Notes: generated from the letters alone by a model not told the origin. 64,000 nt of DNA from Massilia soli (GCF_016809835.1 NZ_JAFBIL020000002.1:496001-560000), one strand, 5' to 3'. Positions 26,006-36,243 are shown, numbered from the stretch's first letter. Made by a program: numbers and translations.

Positions 26006-27109
26006 GTGCAGATACTTAACGATACCGATGGCATGGCGCTTGCCCTGGCACTGGCAGCCAAGGGCATGTACACCACCACGCCGAACCCGCGCGTGGGCTG
26101 CGTGATCGTGCGCGACGGCGAAGTCATTGGCGCGGGCCACACCCAGCCTGCCGGCCAGGCGCACGCCGAGATCATGGCAATGCGCGACGCAAAGGAGCGC
26201 GGCCACGACGTGCGCGGGGCCACTGCCTACGTCACGCTTGAACCATGCAACCATCACGGCCGCACGCCGCCATGCTCCGATGCGCTGGTGCGCGAAGGCC
26301 TGGGCCGCGTGGTCGCCGCGATCGCCGATCCGAATCCGCTGGTGGCGGGGCAGGGCATGGCCAAACTCGCTGCGGCGGGCATCGCGGTCAGCGCCGGCCT
26401 GCTGGCCGACCAGGCCTACGAGATGAACATCGGATTCTTCTCGCGCATGCAGCGCAAGCGGCCATGGGTACGCATGAAGGCCGCAGCAAGCCTCGATGGC
26501 ATGACCGCGCTGCACAGCGGCGAGAGCCAGTGGATCACCGGGCCGGAAGCACGCGCGGATGGACACGCCTGGCGCGCCCGCGCCTGCGCCATTCTTACCG
26601 GGATCGGCACCGTCAAGGCCGACGATCCGCAGCTGAACGTCCGCGCGGTGGATACGCCGCGCCAGCCGCGCCGCATCGTCGTCGACAGCAAGCTGGACAT
26701 CGGCCTGGACGCGAAGGTGCTCGCCGGTGGCGGCACCTGGATCGTCGCCGCGGTCGGTAATCCCGACAAGGAAGCGGCGCTGGCCGCCGCCGGCAACGAA
26801 GTGATTTTGTTGCCGAATGCTGCAGGCAAAGTGGACCTTCCGGCCCTGATGCTCGAGCTTGGGCGGCGCGAGATCAACGAGCTGCATGTCGAAGCCGGGT
26901 CCAAGCTGAACGGCTCGCTGGTGCGCGAAGGCTGCGTCGACGAGCTGCTGGTGTACATCGCGCCGTGCCTGATTGGCGACGCGCAGGGCATGTTTGCGCT
27001 GCAGGCGCCCGAGCGGCTCGACGCGAAGATCACCCTCAAATTCCACGAGGTTCGGCAGGTTGGCGACGACTTGCGTATCCTTGCAAGATTCACCCCACAA
27101 CAGGATTAA
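26006..27109 (+). CDS. ribD: Bifunctional riboflavin biosynthesis deaminase/reductase RibD
   Basis: A 367-residue enzyme catalysing the second and third steps of riboflavin synthesis. The N-terminal zinc deaminase has the ligand His53 in AHAE and Cys81/Cys90 in EPCNHHGRTPPC. The C-terminal reductase domain starts near residue 150 (RPWVRMKAAASLDG). I use GTG 26006 with an AGG site upstream, because RibD proteins usually have some 30 residues before TPNPRVGCVIV; ATG 26033 is an alternative. The start lies only 14 bases after fimT. Confidence 0.93.
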   Translation: MQILNDTDGMALALALAAKGMYTTTPNPRVGCVIVRDGEVIGAGHTQPAGQAHAEIMAMRDAKERGHDVRGATAYVTLEPCNHHGRTPPCSDALVREGLGRVVAAIADPNPLVAGQGMAKLAAAGIAVSAGLLADQAYEMNIGFFSRMQRKRPWVRMKAAASLDGMTALHSGESQWITGPEARADGHAWRARACAILTGIGTVKADDPQLNVRAVDTPRQPRRIVVDSKLDIGLDAKVLAGGGTWIVAAVGNPDKEAALAAAGNEVILLPNAAGKVDLPALMLELGRREINELHVEAGSKLNGSLVREGCVDELLVYIAPCLIGDAQGMFALQAPERLDAKITLKFHEVRQVGDDLRILARFTPQQD

Positions 27110-27116
27110 AAGCCGC

Positions 27117-27731
27117 ATGTTTACTGGAATCGTCGCCGCTGTCGGCAAAATTACCTCCGTTACCCCGCTCGAGGGCGGCCAGGATGCGGGCGTCCGTCTC
27201 GATATTTCGTCCGGCGGCCTGCCGCTGCAGGACGTCGCGCTGGGCGACTCGATTGCGATCAATGGCGCCTGCATGACGGTGGTGTCGAAAACCGAACAGG
27301 CGTTCAGCGTCGATGTCTCGCGCGAGAGCCTGAACTGCACCGCGGGGCTCGATGCCGCCGGTGAAGTAAATCTTGAAAAGGCGCTGACCCTGGCCGAGCG
27401 GCTGGGCGGGCACCTGGTGTCAGGTCACGTCGACGGGTTGGGGCAAGTGCACCGGTTCGAGCCGGTCGGCGAGTCGTGGGAGCTGGTGATCGATGCGCCG
27501 CGAGACCTGGCGCGATTCCTGGCCTTCAAGGGATCGGTGGTCGTCAACGGCGTGTCGCTGACCGTGAACCGGGTTGAGGATATCGACGGCGCTTGCCGAT
27601 TCTCGATCAACCTGATTCCGCATACGATTTCGGTGACGACGCTGAAGCATCTCCGTGCCGGCAGCAAGGTGAATCTGGAGATTGACCTGATTGCCAGGTA
27701 TGTCGAGCGGATGTTGTCGTTGAAGTCGTAG
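27117..27731 (+). CDS. ribE: Riboflavin synthase alpha chain
   Basis: A 204-residue enzyme that dismutates two molecules of 6,7-dimethyl-8-ribityllumazine to riboflavin. It consists of two similar barrels: the first begins MFTGIV, and the second is marked by HLVSGHVDGLG (about residue 98) and FKGSVVVNGVSLTVN. The ATG at 27117 is 7 bases after the ribD stop, so the two are co-transcribed. The operon ends in a strong nested hairpin. Confidence 0.95.
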   Translation: MFTGIVAAVGKITSVTPLEGGQDAGVRLDISSGGLPLQDVALGDSIAINGACMTVVSKTEQAFSVDVSRESLNCTAGLDAAGEVNLEKALTLAERLGGHLVSGHVDGLGQVHRFEPVGESWELVIDAPRDLARFLAFKGSVVVNGVSLTVNRVEDIDGACRFSINLIPHTISVTTLKHLRAGSKVNLEIDLIARYVERMLSLKS

Positions 27732-27741
27732 CGGCAACCGG

Positions 27742-27803
27742 GCGTACATCGCAGGGCGGATGACGCTTCGTCCTTCCGCCCTGCACGACTGCATGTACGC
27801 TTT
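27742..27803. terminator. Nested hairpin between convergent ribE and the M16 peptidase gene
   Basis: The outer arms GCGTACAT (27742-27749) and ATGTACGC (27793-27800) enclose the inner arms GCAGGGCGGA (27751-27760) and TCCGCCCTGC (27775-27784), all perfectly paired. It lies between two converging stop codons, so it probably terminates transcription from both sides. The T-run on the plus strand is short. Confidence 0.7.
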
Positions 27804-30618
27804 ACTTCTCCGGGTACAGCACCACCTGCACGTAATTGTTCATGTTGAAGTACCGCTTCGCCGCTTCCTTCACCTGCGCTGGCGTAATCGCCGCCACCTG
27901 CTTCTCGTACGTCAGGATCGACCCCGGGTCGGTCTCATGCAGCAGCGCCGTCTGCAGGTGATTGATCCAATAGCCGTTCTCGCGCAGTGATTTCTGGTGG
28001 CTCTGGATCCAGTTCTGCTTCACCTTGTTCAGGTCCGCCACGTCCGGACCCTTTTCCTTGATCTGCTCGATCTCCGCGAAGGTCGCGGCCAGCACCTTGT
28101 CGACATTGTCCGGGCCGGTCGGCAGCGATACCGCAATCGCGTAGTTCTCGTACGGGATCTTGCTCAGGCTTCCGTTCATGCCGCCGCCGTAGATCAGCGC
28201 CAGCTTCTCGCGCAGGATATCGGTGATCCGGATATTCATCACTTCAAGCAGCGCGTGGAAGCGCAGTTGCTCTTCTTCCGAGAACTGCGCCTTGCCGGTG
28301 AAGTTGATCGATACATTGCTCTTGGCCTCGGAGCCGCTTCGCACATCCTTCTTGACGATGCCGGCCACCGGGCGAACGCCGGTATCCCTCGCTTCAACCG
28401 GAATGTCGGGCGTCGGCAGGCTCGCGAGATAGGTGGCCAGCAGCGGCTTGATGCGCGCGACGTCGAAGCTGCCGACCAGGATGAAGGTCAGCCCCTTGGC
28501 ACTGCCGAAGCGCGCCTTGTAGATCTCGATCGCGCGGTCCAGGTTCACCTTCGCAAAATCTTCCGGGCGCGCGGTGCGTGCCACGCGCGGGTGGTTGTTG
28601 TACAGCGTGGTGATGATCGCGTCGCGGAACACCATCTCCGGCTGCGTCATCGCGTTGCGCGCGGCGTCGACCTGGCGCGCGATGAACGACTTGTACAAAT
28701 CCGAGTCGCGGCGCACGCCGTTGAACTGCAGGTGCACCAGCTGAAGCATGCTTTCAATGTCGCTGCTGCCGGCGCTGCCGCTGACGATATCGGTATTGCT
28801 GCCCAGGCCCGCGCGCACCGTGGCTGACTTCCCGGCCAACACCTTTTGCAGGTCAAGCGGCGAGTAGTCCTTCAGGCCCATGCTGGCGATGATCGAGCTG
28901 GCGTAGCGCGAGTTGTAGGCGTCGTTTTCGTCGAACAGCATCTGGCCGCCGAAACGCACCGCGCTCATGAGCACCTGGTCGTTGCGGTAGTCGGTCGGCT
29001 TGAGGATCACCTTGACGCCGTTCGACAGCGTCAGGCGGGTGAGACCCAGCGCGGCGTCGTGCGATTCGCTGGCGATGCTGCCGGGTTTCGGCAACTGGTC
29101 CATCAGGTCGGCGGCGACGGCCTTGTCGTCACGCGCGCTGACCACGGTCTTCTCGGCCGCCGCGACAGCCGAGAGCAGCTGCGCGCTGGTCGGGATCGGC
29201 GCGTCGCTATTGGTGTTCCCCATGTAGACGACCAGCTTGGCCGAGCTGTCTGGAATGGTCTCGCGCGTGTATTTGTTGATCTCGTCGAGCGTTATGCCCG
29301 GCACCATCTCCTGCACGTAGCGGTATTCGCTTTCGATGCCGGGAATGCTTTCCTGCTCGAGGAAGTTGCGCACGTACTCGCCGACATAGCTGGCAGAGTC
29401 GGTCTTGTCCCGCTCGTTGTAGGCGCGTTCGTAAAAGCGCATCAGGTTCTTTTTGGCGCGTTCCAGCTCGCCCGCGCTGAAGCCGAACTGGCGCGCGCGT
29501 TCATTCTCCTGCACCAGTGCGTCGATGGCGGGCGTGGCGCCGCCTTTGCCGAGCGCGGCAAACGCGGTGTACGATTTGTAGCGCGCGGTCAGGCGGCTGA
29601 TGTTGCTGCTGCCGCCGATGAAGGGCGGGGCGGCTTGCTGCGACAGTTCCTGCATGCGCTGGCTCAGCATGCCGGTAAACATGCCTTCAACCAGTTTTTC
29701 GCGATAGTCGCCGAAGGTCGGTTTCTCGATCGATTCCTGCACCGGATAGCGGATCAGCAGCGAATCGTTGCTCGCCTCCTTGTCGGTGATGACCAGCGCT
29801 TCGGTCTCCGAACGCGCCGGGATCGTGGCGTACTCGCGCGGGCGCGGGTTGGCCGGGTTCTTCAGGGCGCCGAAGTGCAGCTTGATCAGGCGCTCGGCTT
29901 CCTTCGGTTCGATGTCGCCCACTGCGATCACGGCCATCAGGTCGGGGCGGTACCAGTCGCGGTAGAAGCGCTTGAGGGCGTCGTATTTGAAGTTCTGCAG
30001 TACCGCCTCGGTGCCGATCGGCAGGCGGTCGGCATAGCGCGAGCCGTTGAACATCTTCGGCAGCAGGACCTTGTTCATGCGGTCGTTCGCGCCCTTGCCG
30101 AGACGGTGCTCTTCCAGCACGATGCCGCGCTCCTTGTCGATGTCGTCGTGGTTGAAGGTCAGGCCGCCGGCCCAGTCCTTCAGCACCAGGAAGCCTTTGT
30201 TGACGTTGGCCTTGCGGTTGGTCGGAATCGGCAGGATGTAGACCGTTTCGTCGAAGCTGGTGTAGGCGTTCAGGTCTGCCCCGAACTTGACGCCGATCGA
30301 TTGCAGGTACGAGACCAGTTCGTGCTTCTTGAAGTTGGCCGAGCCGTTGAAGGCCATGTGCTCGGTGAAGTGGGCGAGGCCCAGCTGGTCTTCGTCCTCG
30401 AGGATCGAGCCGGCTTTCACGACCAGGCGCAGTTCGAGTTTCTTTTGCGGCTTGTCGTTGTTCTGGATGTAGTAGGTCAGGCCATTGGGCAGCTTGCCGA
30501 CCTTGACCTGCGGACCGACGGGGATGGTGTCGGCCAGGTTGATCGCGGCGTGGCCGGCGATCGAATACAAGAGCAGGAAAGCGCTAACGCATACGGTCTT
30601 GACGAAGTTGGTGGTCAT
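27802..30618 (-). CDS. M16 family zinc metallopeptidase (periplasmic)
   Basis: A 938-residue protein with a signal peptide (to about residue 24, GHA). The inverted zinc motif HFTEH is at residues 83-87 and the downstream glutamate in the KERGIVLEEHR segment completes the site in the first half. The second half (from about 480) repeats the fold without the motif, as in pitrilysin-like two-domain enzymes. It probably degrades peptides in the periplasm. I start at ATG 30618, which has an AGGAAG site 9 bases upstream, rather than the GTG two codons earlier. Between it and ribBA (30619-30856) I see no gene. Confidence 0.9.
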   Translation of the reverse strand: MTTNFVKTVCVSAFLLLYSIAGHAAINLADTIPVGPQVKVGKLPNGLTYYIQNNDKPQKKLELRLVVKAGSILEDEDQLGLAHFTEHMAFNGSANFKKHELVSYLQSIGVKFGADLNAYTSFDETVYILPIPTNRKANVNKGFLVLKDWAGGLTFNHDDIDKERGIVLEEHRLGKGANDRMNKVLLPKMFNGSRYADRLPIGTEAVLQNFKYDALKRFYRDWYRPDLMAVIAVGDIEPKEAERLIKLHFGALKNPANPRPREYATIPARSETEALVITDKEASNDSLLIRYPVQESIEKPTFGDYREKLVEGMFTGMLSQRMQELSQQAAPPFIGGSSNISRLTARYKSYTAFAALGKGGATPAIDALVQENERARQFGFSAGELERAKKNLMRFYERAYNERDKTDSASYVGEYVRNFLEQESIPGIESEYRYVQEMVPGITLDEINKYTRETIPDSSAKLVVYMGNTNSDAPIPTSAQLLSAVAAAEKTVVSARDDKAVAADLMDQLPKPGSIASESHDAALGLTRLTLSNGVKVILKPTDYRNDQVLMSAVRFGGQMLFDENDAYNSRYASSIIASMGLKDYSPLDLQKVLAGKSATVRAGLGSNTDIVSGSAGSSDIESMLQLVHLQFNGVRRDSDLYKSFIARQVDAARNAMTQPEMVFRDAIITTLYNNHPRVARTARPEDFAKVNLDRAIEIYKARFGSAKGLTFILVGSFDVARIKPLLATYLASLPTPDIPVEARDTGVRPVAGIVKKDVRSGSEAKSNVSINFTGKAQFSEEEQLRFHALLEVMNIRITDILREKLALIYGGGMNGSLSKIPYENYAIAVSLPTGPDNVDKVLAATFAEIEQIKEKGPDVADLNKVKQNWIQSHQKSLRENGYWINHLQTALLHETDPGSILTYEKQVAAITPAQVKEAAKRYFNMNNYVQVVLYPEK

Positions 30619-30856
30619 CGGCACATCTTCCTGGCATCGGTATCGGTGCCGGAATTCTACTCCTTATGGCCGGGCGATCGCTGTAGCGTCCGAATGCCAC
30701 CTCAGCATGATCTGTTGTTGATTTGTAACAACAACGATGCGGGGGATGCGCTGGCCGAAGCCGATCGGGGTATTGCTGGGCCTAATGCCGGTGGGAAGCT
30801 GGTAAATCCTTTAAAATAGCGGATTACGCTTTACTTGTCCGTCTTGAGGAACATTC

Positions 30857-31966
30857 ATGTCTATCTCCACTACCCAGGAAATTGTTGCCGAGTTGCGCGC
30901 AGGGCGCATGGTCATCCTGGTCGATGAGGAAGATCGCGAAAACGAGGGAGACCTGGTTCTCGCCGCCGATTTCGTGACCCCGGAAGCAATCAATTTCATG
31001 ATCAAGCATGCGCGCGGCCTGGTCTGCCTGACCTTGACCGAGGAGCGCTGCAACCAGCTCGACCTGTCGATGATGACGACGCGTAACGGCACCTCATTCG
31101 GCACCAACTTCACCGTGTCGATCGAAGCGGCCGAGGGCGTGACCACCGGTATCTCCGCCGCCGACCGCGCCAAGACCATCCAGGTGGCGGTCGCCAAGGG
31201 CGCGGTGCCGAACGACATCGTCCAGCCGGGCCACATTTTCCCGCTGAAAGCGCAAAAGGGCGGCGTGCTGATGCGCGCTGGCCATACCGAAGCTGGCTGC
31301 GACCTGACTGAAATGGCTGGCTTGACGCCGGCGTCGGTGATCTGCGAGATCATGAAGGACGACGGCACCATGGCGCGCCTGCCAGACCTGCTGGAGTTCG
31401 CCAGGGAGCACAACCTCAAGATCGGCACCATTGCCGACCTGATCCACTACCGCAGCGAGAACGAATGCCTGGTCGAGCGCGTGGCCGAGCGTTCGATGAG
31501 CACGATTTTCGGCGACTTCCGCCTGATCGCCTTCCGCGACAAGCCAAGCGGCAGCGCCCACCTCGCCATGGTCCATGGCGACCTGGCGCCGAACCTGGAA
31601 TGCCTGGTGCGCGTGCACCAGCCTGTTTCGGTGCTCGACCTGCTGGAAAGCAAAGCCACCACCCACTCGTGGACGATGGCGTCGGCAATGCAGGCAATCA
31701 AGGATTCCGAACGCGGCGTGATGGTGCTGCTCAATTGCGGCGAGACGGCCGAGCAGCTGTTCGCCCAGTTTGCGGCGCTGGACACCGAAGCGCGCCCGCA
31801 GGGCCGCGCGGCGTCGATGGACCTGCGCACCTACGGTATCGGGGCGCAGATCCTGAAAGACCTCGGCGTCGGCAAGATGCAGTTGCTGGCAAGCCCGCGC
31901 AAGATGCCGTCGATGACAGGTTTCGACCTGGAAGTTACCGGTTATCTTGCCAAACCGGCCGCCTGA
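30857..31966 (+). CDS. ribBA: 3,4-dihydroxy-2-butanone 4-phosphate synthase with degenerate GTP cyclohydrolase II domain
   Basis: A 369-residue protein. Residues 1-200 are a full RibB domain with the acidic motif [12 protein letters not shown] and the HTEAGCDL segment, making dihydroxybutanone phosphate from ribulose 5-phosphate. The C-terminal half has the GTP cyclohydrolase II fold but reads [18 protein letters not shown] where true enzymes have the zinc-cysteine block (GDVFGSxRCDCG type). It therefore probably lacks GTP cyclohydrolase activity, as described for RibBX-type proteins, and a separate RibA should exist elsewhere. First gene of ribBA-ribH-nusB. No FMN riboswitch is visible upstream. 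Confidence 0.92.
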   Translation: MSISTTQEIVAELRAGRMVILVDEEDRENEGDLVLAADFVTPEAINFMIKHARGLVCLTLTEERCNQLDLSMMTTRNGTSFGTNFTVSIEAAEGVTTGISAADRAKTIQVAVAKGAVPNDIVQPGHIFPLKAQKGGVLMRAGHTEAGCDLTEMAGLTPASVICEIMKDDGTMARLPDLLEFAREHNLKIGTIADLIHYRSENECLVERVAERSMSTIFGDFRLIAFRDKPSGSAHLAMVHGDLAPNLECLVRVHQPVSVLDLLESKATTHSWTMASAMQAIKDSERGVMVLLNCGETAEQLFAQFAALDTEARPQGRAASMDLRTYGIGAQILKDLGVGKMQLLASPRKMPSMTGFDLEVTGYLAKPAA

Positions 31967-32010
31967 CGCGGTACTATTCATCACTAACCACAAGACAAAA
32001 GGGGCCGACC

Positions 32011-32490
32011 ATGACCGTAGGAACTTATGAAAGCAATCTGACAGGGGCTGGCCTGCGCATCGGTATCGTCCAGGCACGCTTTAACGCCGACGTGGGCCAC
32101 GGCCTGCTGTCGTCCTGCCTGGCAGAGCTGAAGCACCTCGGCATCAGCGACGAAGATGTCCTGCACGTGACCGTGCCGGGCGCGCTGGAAATTCCACTGG
32201 CCCTGCAGAAAATGGCAGAGACCCAGCAGTTCGACGCCTTGATCGCGCTCGGCGCGGTGATTCGCGGCGAAACCTACCACTTTGAACTCGTGTCGAACGA
32301 ATCGGGCGCTGGCATTACCCGCATCTCGCTGGACTACGGCATGCCGATCGCCAACGCGGTCCTGACCACCGAGAACGACGAGCAGGCCGAAGCACGCATG
32401 GCAGAGAAGGGCGCCGATGCGGCGCGCGTGGCCGTTGAAATGGCCAACCTGCTGCTGGCGCTGGAAGACCTGCAAGCCGACGAAGACTAA
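32011..32490 (+). CDS. ribH: 6,7-dimethyl-8-ribityllumazine synthase
   Basis: A 159-residue enzyme condensing dihydroxybutanone phosphate with the pyrimidine intermediate to lumazine. The family segments are [37 protein letters not shown] and the catalytic loop [13 protein letters not shown] (active-site His). The ATG at 32011 begins the homologous region. It follows ribBA by 44 bases and precedes nusB by 30, the usual order. Confidence 0.96.
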   Translation: MTVGTYESNLTGAGLRIGIVQARFNADVGHGLLSSCLAELKHLGISDEDVLHVTVPGALEIPLALQKMAETQQFDALIALGAVIRGETYHFELVSNESGAGITRISLDYGMPIANAVLTTENDEQAEARMAEKGADAARVAVEMANLLLALEDLQADED

Positions 32491-32520
32491 GAAGAACAGT
32501 AATAGAACAGGTAAGAAACC

Positions 32521-32988
32521 ATGACTGACAAATCGATCCACGCCAATCCCAGCAAGAACCGCACGCCGCGTCACCGGGCGCGCGAGTTTGCCTTGCAGGG
32601 CCTGTACCAGTGGCTGCTGAATAATGAACCAGCGACCACGGTCGTCAACAATATCCGCGCCGCGCACGGCTTCGAGAAGGCCGATGCGGACTATTTCGCG
32701 GCATTGCTGTATGGCGCGATCCAGGAGTCGGTGGCCTTGCGTGAAGCATTCGCGCCGCTGATCGACCGCGGCGTGGCCGAACTGTCGCCAATCGAGCACG
32801 GCGTGCTGCTGATCGGCGCGTATGAGCTGAAGAACAACCTGGACATTCCTTACCGCGTCGTCATCAACGAGGCGGTCGAGCTGACCAAGTCGTTCGGCGG
32901 TATCGACGGCCACAAGTATGTGAACGGCGTGCTGGACAAGCTGGCGCCGGTGTTGCGTGCCGATGAAGTGGCGGCGACGCGCCGTTAA
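32521..32988 (+). CDS. nusB: Transcription antitermination protein NusB
   Basis: A 155-residue all-helical RNA-binding protein. Recognised by [34 protein letters not shown] and [18 protein letters not shown]...[10 protein letters not shown]. With NusE (S10) it binds boxA in rRNA leaders and promotes antitermination. Last gene of the riboflavin transcript, followed by an intrinsic terminator at 33008. Confidence 0.96.
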   Translation: MTDKSIHANPSKNRTPRHRAREFALQGLYQWLLNNEPATTVVNNIRAAHGFEKADADYFAALLYGAIQESVALREAFAPLIDRGVAELSPIEHGVLLIGAYELKNNLDIPYRVVINEAVELTKSFGGIDGHKYVNGVLDKLAPVLRADEVAATRR

Positions 32989-33007
32989 GCTGCGTTTGGC
33001 CCACAAG

Positions 33008-33041
33008 AAAGCCACCGTGCGCTGCACTGGTGGCTTTTTTT
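33008..33041 (+). terminator. Intrinsic terminator of the ribBA-ribH-nusB operon
   Basis: AAAGCCACC (33008-33016) pairs with GGTGGCTTT (33029-33037), the stem continues inside with GTGC/GCAC, and a T-run extends to 33041. Confidence 0.9.
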
Positions 33042-33122
33042 ACGTCCTTCCCGCGCAGGTGCGCCTCCATGCTGAAGCCGGGCGCAGGGCTTGGGTTTCG
33101 CGGCTGCGACGGCGGCACAGGC

Positions 33123-33155
33123 AAAAAAAAGCCACCGCAATCCGCGGTGGCCTTC
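33123..33155 (-). terminator. Intrinsic terminator of the lytic transglycosylase gene
   Basis: GCCACCGC (33131-33138) pairs with GCGGTGGC (33144-33151). On the minus strand the stem is followed by eight T residues (A-run at 33123-33130). Confidence 0.88.
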
Positions 33156-33178
33156 TTATATATATAGATCGCGGCTGA

Positions 33179-34093
33179 TTACAGGCCGGCGATCGCCTCG
33201 TTCGGCGCCTCGGTGACAACCGGCGCTTCAACCTTTGGCGCTGGCGCTACCGGCGCCGCTGGCGCCGCCTTGTCCGCAACCATGGTCGCTGGAGCAGGGC
33301 GGGTGAAGGTCGGTACGTTCTTGCCGCGAGCAACTAGCTTCAGGCGCTGGTATTCAGCCAGTACGCGCGAGCCATAGCCCGAATCGGTCTCGAAAGCCGC
33401 CGCGCCGACATACCGCTTCAGGCCGGCTTCGACCGAACCGCCACGCGTCACGTACTCTTTCAGGATCTGCGAACCGACGCGGATGTTGGCGACCGGGTTT
33501 AGTGCTGCCTGGGTGCCGCCCATCGAGTGGAATTTATCCTTGTGTACCTTGGACATGACCTGCATCAAGCCTTGCGCGCCCACTGGGCTCTCCGCAAACG
33601 GATTGAAGCGCGATTCGATCGCCATCACGGCCAGGATCAGCAGCGGATCAAGTTTCATTTCGCTGGCGGTCAGGTATGCCGTCGATACCAGCATGTCGGC
33701 CGCGTCGCCGGCGACGCGATAACGCTTGGCCAGCCACGAGGTAACGAATTCCTGCTGCTTGCGGGTGCCTTCAATCGCTTTGTGGTGCACCGATTGCGGT
33801 TCTTCTGCCTCTTCGGCCGGCGCCGCGGCCATCAGTGCGGACGTCTGCGGTGCTTCGATCTTAGCCACCGGCATTGGTTCCGGCGCCACGAATTGGTAGA
33901 ACTGTTTCGCCAGGTCCGGGTTGGCGTAGAGCAAAGCCAATACCGCTACTGCCGAGAGACCGAAAATGGTCAGGGTGTGTTGTGCTGTAGTCAGCACGCC
34001 ACGGGCCGCCTTGGTCACGGAAACCCACGTGATCGGCTGAATGGCCATGGTTTGGGCGAGCTTAGCTGTCGCCCCGTTGAAACGATTTGTCAT
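33179..34093 (-). CDS. Membrane-anchored lytic transglycosylase (SLT domain)
   Basis: A 304-residue protein with an N-terminal membrane anchor (about residues 41-57), a proline/alanine-rich linker (70-100) and an SLT goose-lysozyme-like domain (about 125-250). The catalytic glutamate is Glu160 in AVMAIESRFNPFAESPVGAQGLMQ. The C-terminus is an Ala/Pro/Val-rich tail. The enzyme cleaves peptidoglycan glycan strands to 1,6-anhydro-MurNAc ends in the periplasm. The ATG at 34093 has a GGGG site 6-7 bases upstream; the frame extends upstream without homology. Confidence 0.87.
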   Translation of the reverse strand: MTNRFNGATAKLAQTMAIQPITWVSVTKAARGVLTTAQHTLTIFGLSAVAVLALLYANPDLAKQFYQFVAPEPMPVAKIEAPQTSALMAAAPAEEAEEPQSVHHKAIEGTRKQQEFVTSWLAKRYRVAGDAADMLVSTAYLTASEMKLDPLLILAVMAIESRFNPFAESPVGAQGLMQVMSKVHKDKFHSMGGTQAALNPVANIRVGSQILKEYVTRGGSVEAGLKRYVGAAAFETDSGYGSRVLAEYQRLKLVARGKNVPTFTRPAPATMVADKAAPAAPVAPAPKVEAPVVTEAPNEAIAGL

Positions 34094-34574
34094 CGAATTC
34101 CCCTTTGTCGCGGAAAAAGTGATCCCGTCGCTGCCGTATAGGGCAACGGTCTGACTCTTGCCGTGCATCAGAAATATCGTCCATCATCCCGTTCGCGGGT
34201 GCCGCGATCCGGTCGATTTACGCCGTCATTGCTTGCTACAGCTGGTGGTTCCCTAAGGTATTTGACCAGTGGCTAAACAACTTTTTTCGGGGGAGTTAGG
34301 CAGACGCCTGTAGAAAACACTCCATTAAATGTCATTGGGGCCCCGACCCCGTGAAAGTATGAGAACAGGCTAAAATCATGTCTTTCGACGCCCTGACTCA
34401 TCAATTTAGAGCAAATTGTAGGGGCTGCCTTATATCAAGTCAATACTAACACGATTGGTCTTTATTACTTTTAGGTATGACTTTCTGTGCTGCGACGCAA
34501 CAATTCCCTGATAAATCAACAACTTGCCGTAGCTATTTCAACAACTCCGTTGTTCTCAAAAAAAGAAGAAACTG
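34094..34574. other. Intergenic region between divergent transglycosylase and ubiD genes
   Basis: About 480 bases without a supportable gene. It is more AT-rich than its surroundings from about 34400 on and must hold promoters for both flanking genes. A small perfect inverted repeat AACAAC-TCC-GTTGTT (34540-34554) lies just before the ubiD ribosome-binding region (AGAAG at 34564-34568). I could not identify a riboswitch or small RNA. Confidence 0.5.
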
Positions 34575-36059
34575 ATGAAATACTCTGATTTACGCGACTT
34601 TATTTCCCAATTGCAACAAATAGGCGAATTGAAACGGGTCACCGCGCCGGTGTCGACCTATCTCGAGATGACCGAAATCTGCGATCGTACGCTGCGCGCG
34701 GAGGGGCCTGCGCTGCTGTTCGAGAACCCCGCCGGCCATACGATCCCGGTGCTGGCCAACCTGTTCGGCACCCCGCGCCGGGTGGCGCTGGGCATGGGCG
34801 CGGACGATATCTCCGAGCTGCGCAAGATCGGCCACGTGCTGGCGCGGCTGAAGGAGCCCGAGCCGCCGAAGGGCTTCAAGGACCTGATGGGCATGGGCTC
34901 GCTGGTAAAGGCGGTGTGGGACATGTCGCCGAAAGAGGTGCGCGGCGCGGCGTGCCAGGAGATCGTCTGGGAGGGTGCCGACGTCGACCTGGCGCGCCTG
35001 CCGATCCAGCATTGCTGGCCGGGCGATGTGGCGCCGCTGATCACATGGGGGCTGGTGGTCACCAAGGGCCCGCACAAGAAGCGCCAGAACCTCGGCATCT
35101 ACCGCCAGCAGGTGATCGGGCCGAACAAGGTGATCATGCGCTGGCTGGCGCACCGCGGCGGCGCGCTCGACTTCCGCGAGCACGCGATCCAGACCAAGGG
35201 CCAGCCGTATCCGGTGTGCGTGGTGCTTGGCTGCGACCCGGCGACCATCCTCGGCGCGGTGACGCCGGTGCCGGACAGCCTGTCCGAGTACCAGTTCGCC
35301 GGCCTGCTGCGCGGCAGCCGCACCGAACTGACGAAGGCGATCGGCAGCGAGCTGCGGGTACCGGCGAATGCCGAGATCGTGCTGGAAGGGCATATCTATC
35401 CGGACCAGAACCACCCAAGCGGCTATGAGCACGCGCTGGAAGGCCCGTATGGCGACCATACCGGCTATTACAATGAGCAGGACAGCTTCCCGGTGTTTAC
35501 CATCGACCGCATCACGATGCGGCGCGACCCGATCTATCACTCTACCTATACAGGCAAGCCGCCCGACGAGCCGGCGGTGCTGGGTGTTGCGCTCAACGAG
35601 GTGTTCATCCCGCTGCTGCAAAAGCAGTTCAGCGAGATCACCGACTTCTACCTGCCGCCGGAAGGCTGCAGTTACCGCATGGCCGTGGTGCAGATGAAGA
35701 AGCAGTACGCCGGCCATTCGAAGCGCGTGATGTTCGGGGTGTGGAGCTTCCTGCGCCAGTTCATGTATACCAAGTTCATCGTGGTGGTCGACGAGGACGT
35801 GAATATCCGCGACTGGAAGGAAGTGATCTGGGCGATCACCACGCGGGTCGACCCGGTCCGCGATACCGTGATGGTCGATAACACGCCGATCGACTATCTC
35901 GATTTCGCCTCGCCGGTCAGTGGGCTGGGCAGCAAGATGGGTATCGACGCGACCAACAAGTGGCCGGGCGAGACCAATCGCGAGTGGGGCACGACGATTT
36001 CGATGACCGATGAGGTCAAGAAACGGGTCGACGCGATGTGGCAGGAGCTGGGAATTTAA
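34575..36059 (+). CDS. ubiD: UbiD family decarboxylase (4-hydroxy-3-polyprenylbenzoate decarboxylase)
   Basis: A 494-residue prenyl-FMN-dependent decarboxylase of ubiquinone biosynthesis, active in the cytoplasm with cofactor supplied by UbiX. It is recognised by the N-terminal [22 protein letters not shown], the prFMN-binding middle part [26 protein letters not shown] and the acidic catalytic segment [10 protein letters not shown]...[11 protein letters not shown]. Length is as expected. The ATG at 34575 follows AGAAGAAACTG. Confidence 0.94.
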   Translation: MKYSDLRDFISQLQQIGELKRVTAPVSTYLEMTEICDRTLRAEGPALLFENPAGHTIPVLANLFGTPRRVALGMGADDISELRKIGHVLARLKEPEPPKGFKDLMGMGSLVKAVWDMSPKEVRGAACQEIVWEGADVDLARLPIQHCWPGDVAPLITWGLVVTKGPHKKRQNLGIYRQQVIGPNKVIMRWLAHRGGALDFREHAIQTKGQPYPVCVVLGCDPATILGAVTPVPDSLSEYQFAGLLRGSRTELTKAIGSELRVPANAEIVLEGHIYPDQNHPSGYEHALEGPYGDHTGYYNEQDSFPVFTIDRITMRRDPIYHSTYTGKPPDEPAVLGVALNEVFIPLLQKQFSEITDFYLPPEGCSYRMAVVQMKKQYAGHSKRVMFGVWSFLRQFMYTKFIVVVDEDVNIRDWKEVIWAITTRVDPVRDTVMVDNTPIDYLDFASPVSGLGSKMGIDATNKWPGETNREWGTTISMTDEVKKRVDAMWQELGI

Positions 36060-36086
36060 GTGACCCCATAAATCCCGCGGGTCGGT

Positions 36087-36092
36087 TATAAT
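36087..36092 (+). promoter_or_regulatory. Minus-10 box of the SRP RNA gene
   Basis: A perfect TATAAT lies 7 bases before the predicted RNA 5' end at 36100. No clear minus-35 hexamer is present at the usual distance. Confidence 0.6.
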
Positions 36093-36099
36093 GATCGCT

Positions 36100-36195
36100 G
36101 GCGGGCCCCTGCGCATTGTGGCACGGCTAACCTGGTCAGGTCCGGAAGGAAGCAGCCACGGCTGTTCACCATAAGTGCCGCAGATCAGGCTCGCC
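36100..36195 (+). ncRNA. ffs: Signal recognition particle RNA (4.5S type)
   Basis: The invariant apical domain is present: CAGGTCCGGAAGGAAGCAGCC (36136-36156, with the GGAA tetraloop), the binding site for Ffh. The ends pair: GGCGGGCC near 36100 with GGCTCGCC near 36195. The RNA acts with Ffh in co-translational targeting of membrane proteins. The position just before dnaX-recR is common in betaproteobacteria. A T-rich stretch follows at 36196-36214. Confidence 0.93.
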
Positions 36196-36243
36196 TCTTT
36201 CGTTTTCTCTTCTTAGTATCAAAATCTCCTCGGAACAGCTCAG

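Noticed and set aside
28846-30819. 657-residue open frame on the plus strand
   Set aside because: Antisense to the M16 peptidase gene, which has a signal peptide and zinc motif; the shadow has neither.
30640-30856. Possible FMN riboswitch before ribBA
   Set aside because: The conserved FMN aptamer blocks (AGGGGCAG..., ACCGGCGGT, AGCCCGCGA type) are absent.
34330-34400. Possible small RNA or riboswitch around GGGGCCCCGACCCC upstream of ubiD
   Set aside because: I could not match it to any known class, and the hairpin is short.
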